Shown: piece by piece, positions 6,925 to 7,960 of the stretch | Layout: every line of letters begins with the position of its first letter | Numbering within the stretch: the stretch's first letter is position 1 | Origin: an uncultured Clostridia bacterium | Lineage (GTDB): Bacteria > Bacillota > Clostridia > UBA1381 | Length of the DNA stretch: 7,960 nt | Assembly: GCA_944391635.1 (NCBI GenBank) | Contig: CALXUL010000071.1 | Span: 1-7,960, forward strand | Direction of reading: 5' to 3' | The notes under the pieces: generated by a model | Seen by the model: only the letters and a program-made list of their open reading frames with translations | Databases searched by the model: none | Told to the model about the DNA's origin: nothing | Made by a program: the position numbers and the translations under genes

Positions 6925-7960
6925 ATGTCAGATTTGGAAGCTAAGAAAAGTACTGTTAAAATGCTGTTGGAACGTGGCAAAAAGAACGGTGTTCTTACCA
7001 GGATTGAAGTTTCAAAGGCATTAGAGGAATTTGAAATTACGCCTGAAGAGATTGAAACTGTCTATGATATTTTTGAAAAGGAAGGCATTGAGGTTGTTGA
7101 TGACCTTGATAAGGAACTTGAAGAAATAGAGGTTTCTAAAGAGGAACTGGAGGATTTATCTGTTCCTGAAGGTATTAATATTGATGACCATGTAAAAATG
7201 TATTTAAAAGAAATCGGCAAAGTTAACCTACTTGACCCCGTACAAGAAAATGACCTTGCGCAGAGAATGGCAGATGGTGATGAAGCTGCCAAGAAAAAGC
7301 TCGTTGAAGCGAATTTAAGACTTGTTGTAAGCATTGCAAAAAGATATGTTGGCAGAGGAATGCTTTTTTTGGACCTTATACAAGAAGGTAATCTCGGTCT
7401 TATAAAAGCTGTGGACAAGTTTGACTATACTAAAGGTTTTAAATTCAGCACATATGCTACTTGGTGGATAAGACAAGCTATTACCAGAGCTATTGCAGAT
7501 CAGGCAAGGACAATCAGAATACCTGTTCATATGGTAGAGACGATTAATAAACTCGTTAGAGTATCACGTCAGCTTGTACAGGAGCTTGGAAGAGAGCCGA
7601 CTCCGGAAGAACTTGCACGAGAGCTTGGAATGTCAGTTGAAAAGGTGCGAGAAATTTCAAAAATCTCACAGGAGCCGGTATCCCTCGAAACGCCTATCGG
7701 CGAGGAAGAAGACAGTCATCTTGGTGATTTTATTCCGGATGATGATGCCTCTGCACCGTCTGAGGCTGCAAGCTTTGTATTGTTAAAAGAACAACTGGTT
7801 GATGTGCTTAAACCTCTTACACCACGCGAGGAAAAAGTTTTGAAATTAAGATTTGGACTTGACGACGGACGCCAGCGCACGCTTGAAGAAGTCGGCAAAG
7901 AATTTAATGTCACACGCGAAAGAATTAGACAGATTGAAGCAAAAGCTTTGCGTAAGCTGC
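6925..7960 (+). CDS. sigA: Primary RNA polymerase sigma factor (SigA/RpoD), 3' end missing
   Basis: The housekeeping sigma-70 factor that directs RNA polymerase to -10/-35 promoters. 345 residues are visible and the frame runs off the window; by comparison with the family only about 15-25 residues should be missing. Domains in order: region 1.1 (about 10-58), a very acidic linker (about 59-84), region 1.2 (about 85-118), region 2 with RLVVSIAKRYVGRGM (132-146), DLIQEGNLGLIKAVDKFD (150-167) and the -10 recognition helix FSTYATWWIRQAITRAIADQ (174-193), region 3.0 ARTIRIPVHMVETINKL (194-210), region 3.1 (about 211-253), the 3.2 finger around DSHLGDFIPDD (263-273), and region 4 with LTPREEKVLKLRFGL (298-312) and the -35 helix-turn-helix VTRERIRQIEAKALRKL (329-345). 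The presence of region 1.1 and exact motif conservation mark it as the essential primary sigma and not an alternative one. It is co-transcribed with and probably translationally coupled to dnaG. Confidence 0.97.
   Translation, partial: MSDLEAKKSTVKMLLERGKKNGVLTRIEVSKALEEFEITPEEIETVYDIFEKEGIEVVDDLDKELEEIEVSKEELEDLSVPEGINIDDHVKMYLKEIGKVNLLDPVQENDLAQRMADGDEAAKKKLVEANLRLVVSIAKRYVGRGMLFLDLIQEGNLGLIKAVDKFDYTKGFKFSTYATWWIRQAITRAIADQARTIRIPVHMVETINKLVRVSRQLVQELGREPTPEELARELGMSVEKVREISKISQEPVSLETPIGEEEDSHLGDFIPDDDASAPSEAASFVLLKEQLVDVLKPLTPREEKVLKLRFGLDDGRQRTLEEVGKEFNVTRERIRQIEAKALRKL

Noticed and set aside
7062..7418. A 118-codon - strand frame opposite sigA
   Set aside because: A serine-rich antisense shadow of the acidic sigma region; no independent support.

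Overview
The window looks like a core, vertically inherited stretch of chromosome from an anaerobic, AT-rich Bacillota, most likely class Clostridia. The reasons are the A/T-rich codon choice, strong GGAGG-type ribosome binding sites, an NAD-linked class 1B dihydroorotate dehydrogenase (PyrD plus PyrK), the long form of OMP decarboxylase, and a dnaG-sigA pair. I cannot name a genus from sequence alone. Every real gene is on the + strand.

Bases 1-4381 hold the 3' part of a de novo pyrimidine operon: the C-terminal half of pyrB, then complete pyrC, pyrF, pyrK and pyrD. The genes are spaced by 0-21 nt or overlap by 1 nt. Together they make aspartate transcarbamylase, dihydroorotase, the two-subunit dihydroorotate dehydrogenase and OMP decarboxylase. 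carA/carB and pyrE are not in the window, so carbamoyl phosphate synthesis and orotate phosphoribosyltransferase must be encoded elsewhere. The operon ends in a textbook intrinsic terminator at about 4389-4428.

Bases 4470-5048 hold a single gene for a flavodoxin-fold flavoprotein with four clustered cysteines, possibly an iron-sulfur flavoprotein. Its physiological role is unknown. A 107-nt non-coding gap follows, probably carrying the promoter of the next unit.

Bases 5156-7960 hold the dnaG-rpoD(sigA) part of the macromolecular synthesis operon. It consists of DNA primase, starting at a TTG codon, and the primary sigma factor, which is complete except for its last residues beyond the window edge. 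rpsU, which precedes dnaG in many bacteria, is absent here.

I found no mobile element, CRISPR array, tRNA, rRNA, riboswitch or defence-like cassette. Nothing here supports an undescribed biological system. The findings are modest points about gene order, start choice and the cysteine-rich flavoprotein.
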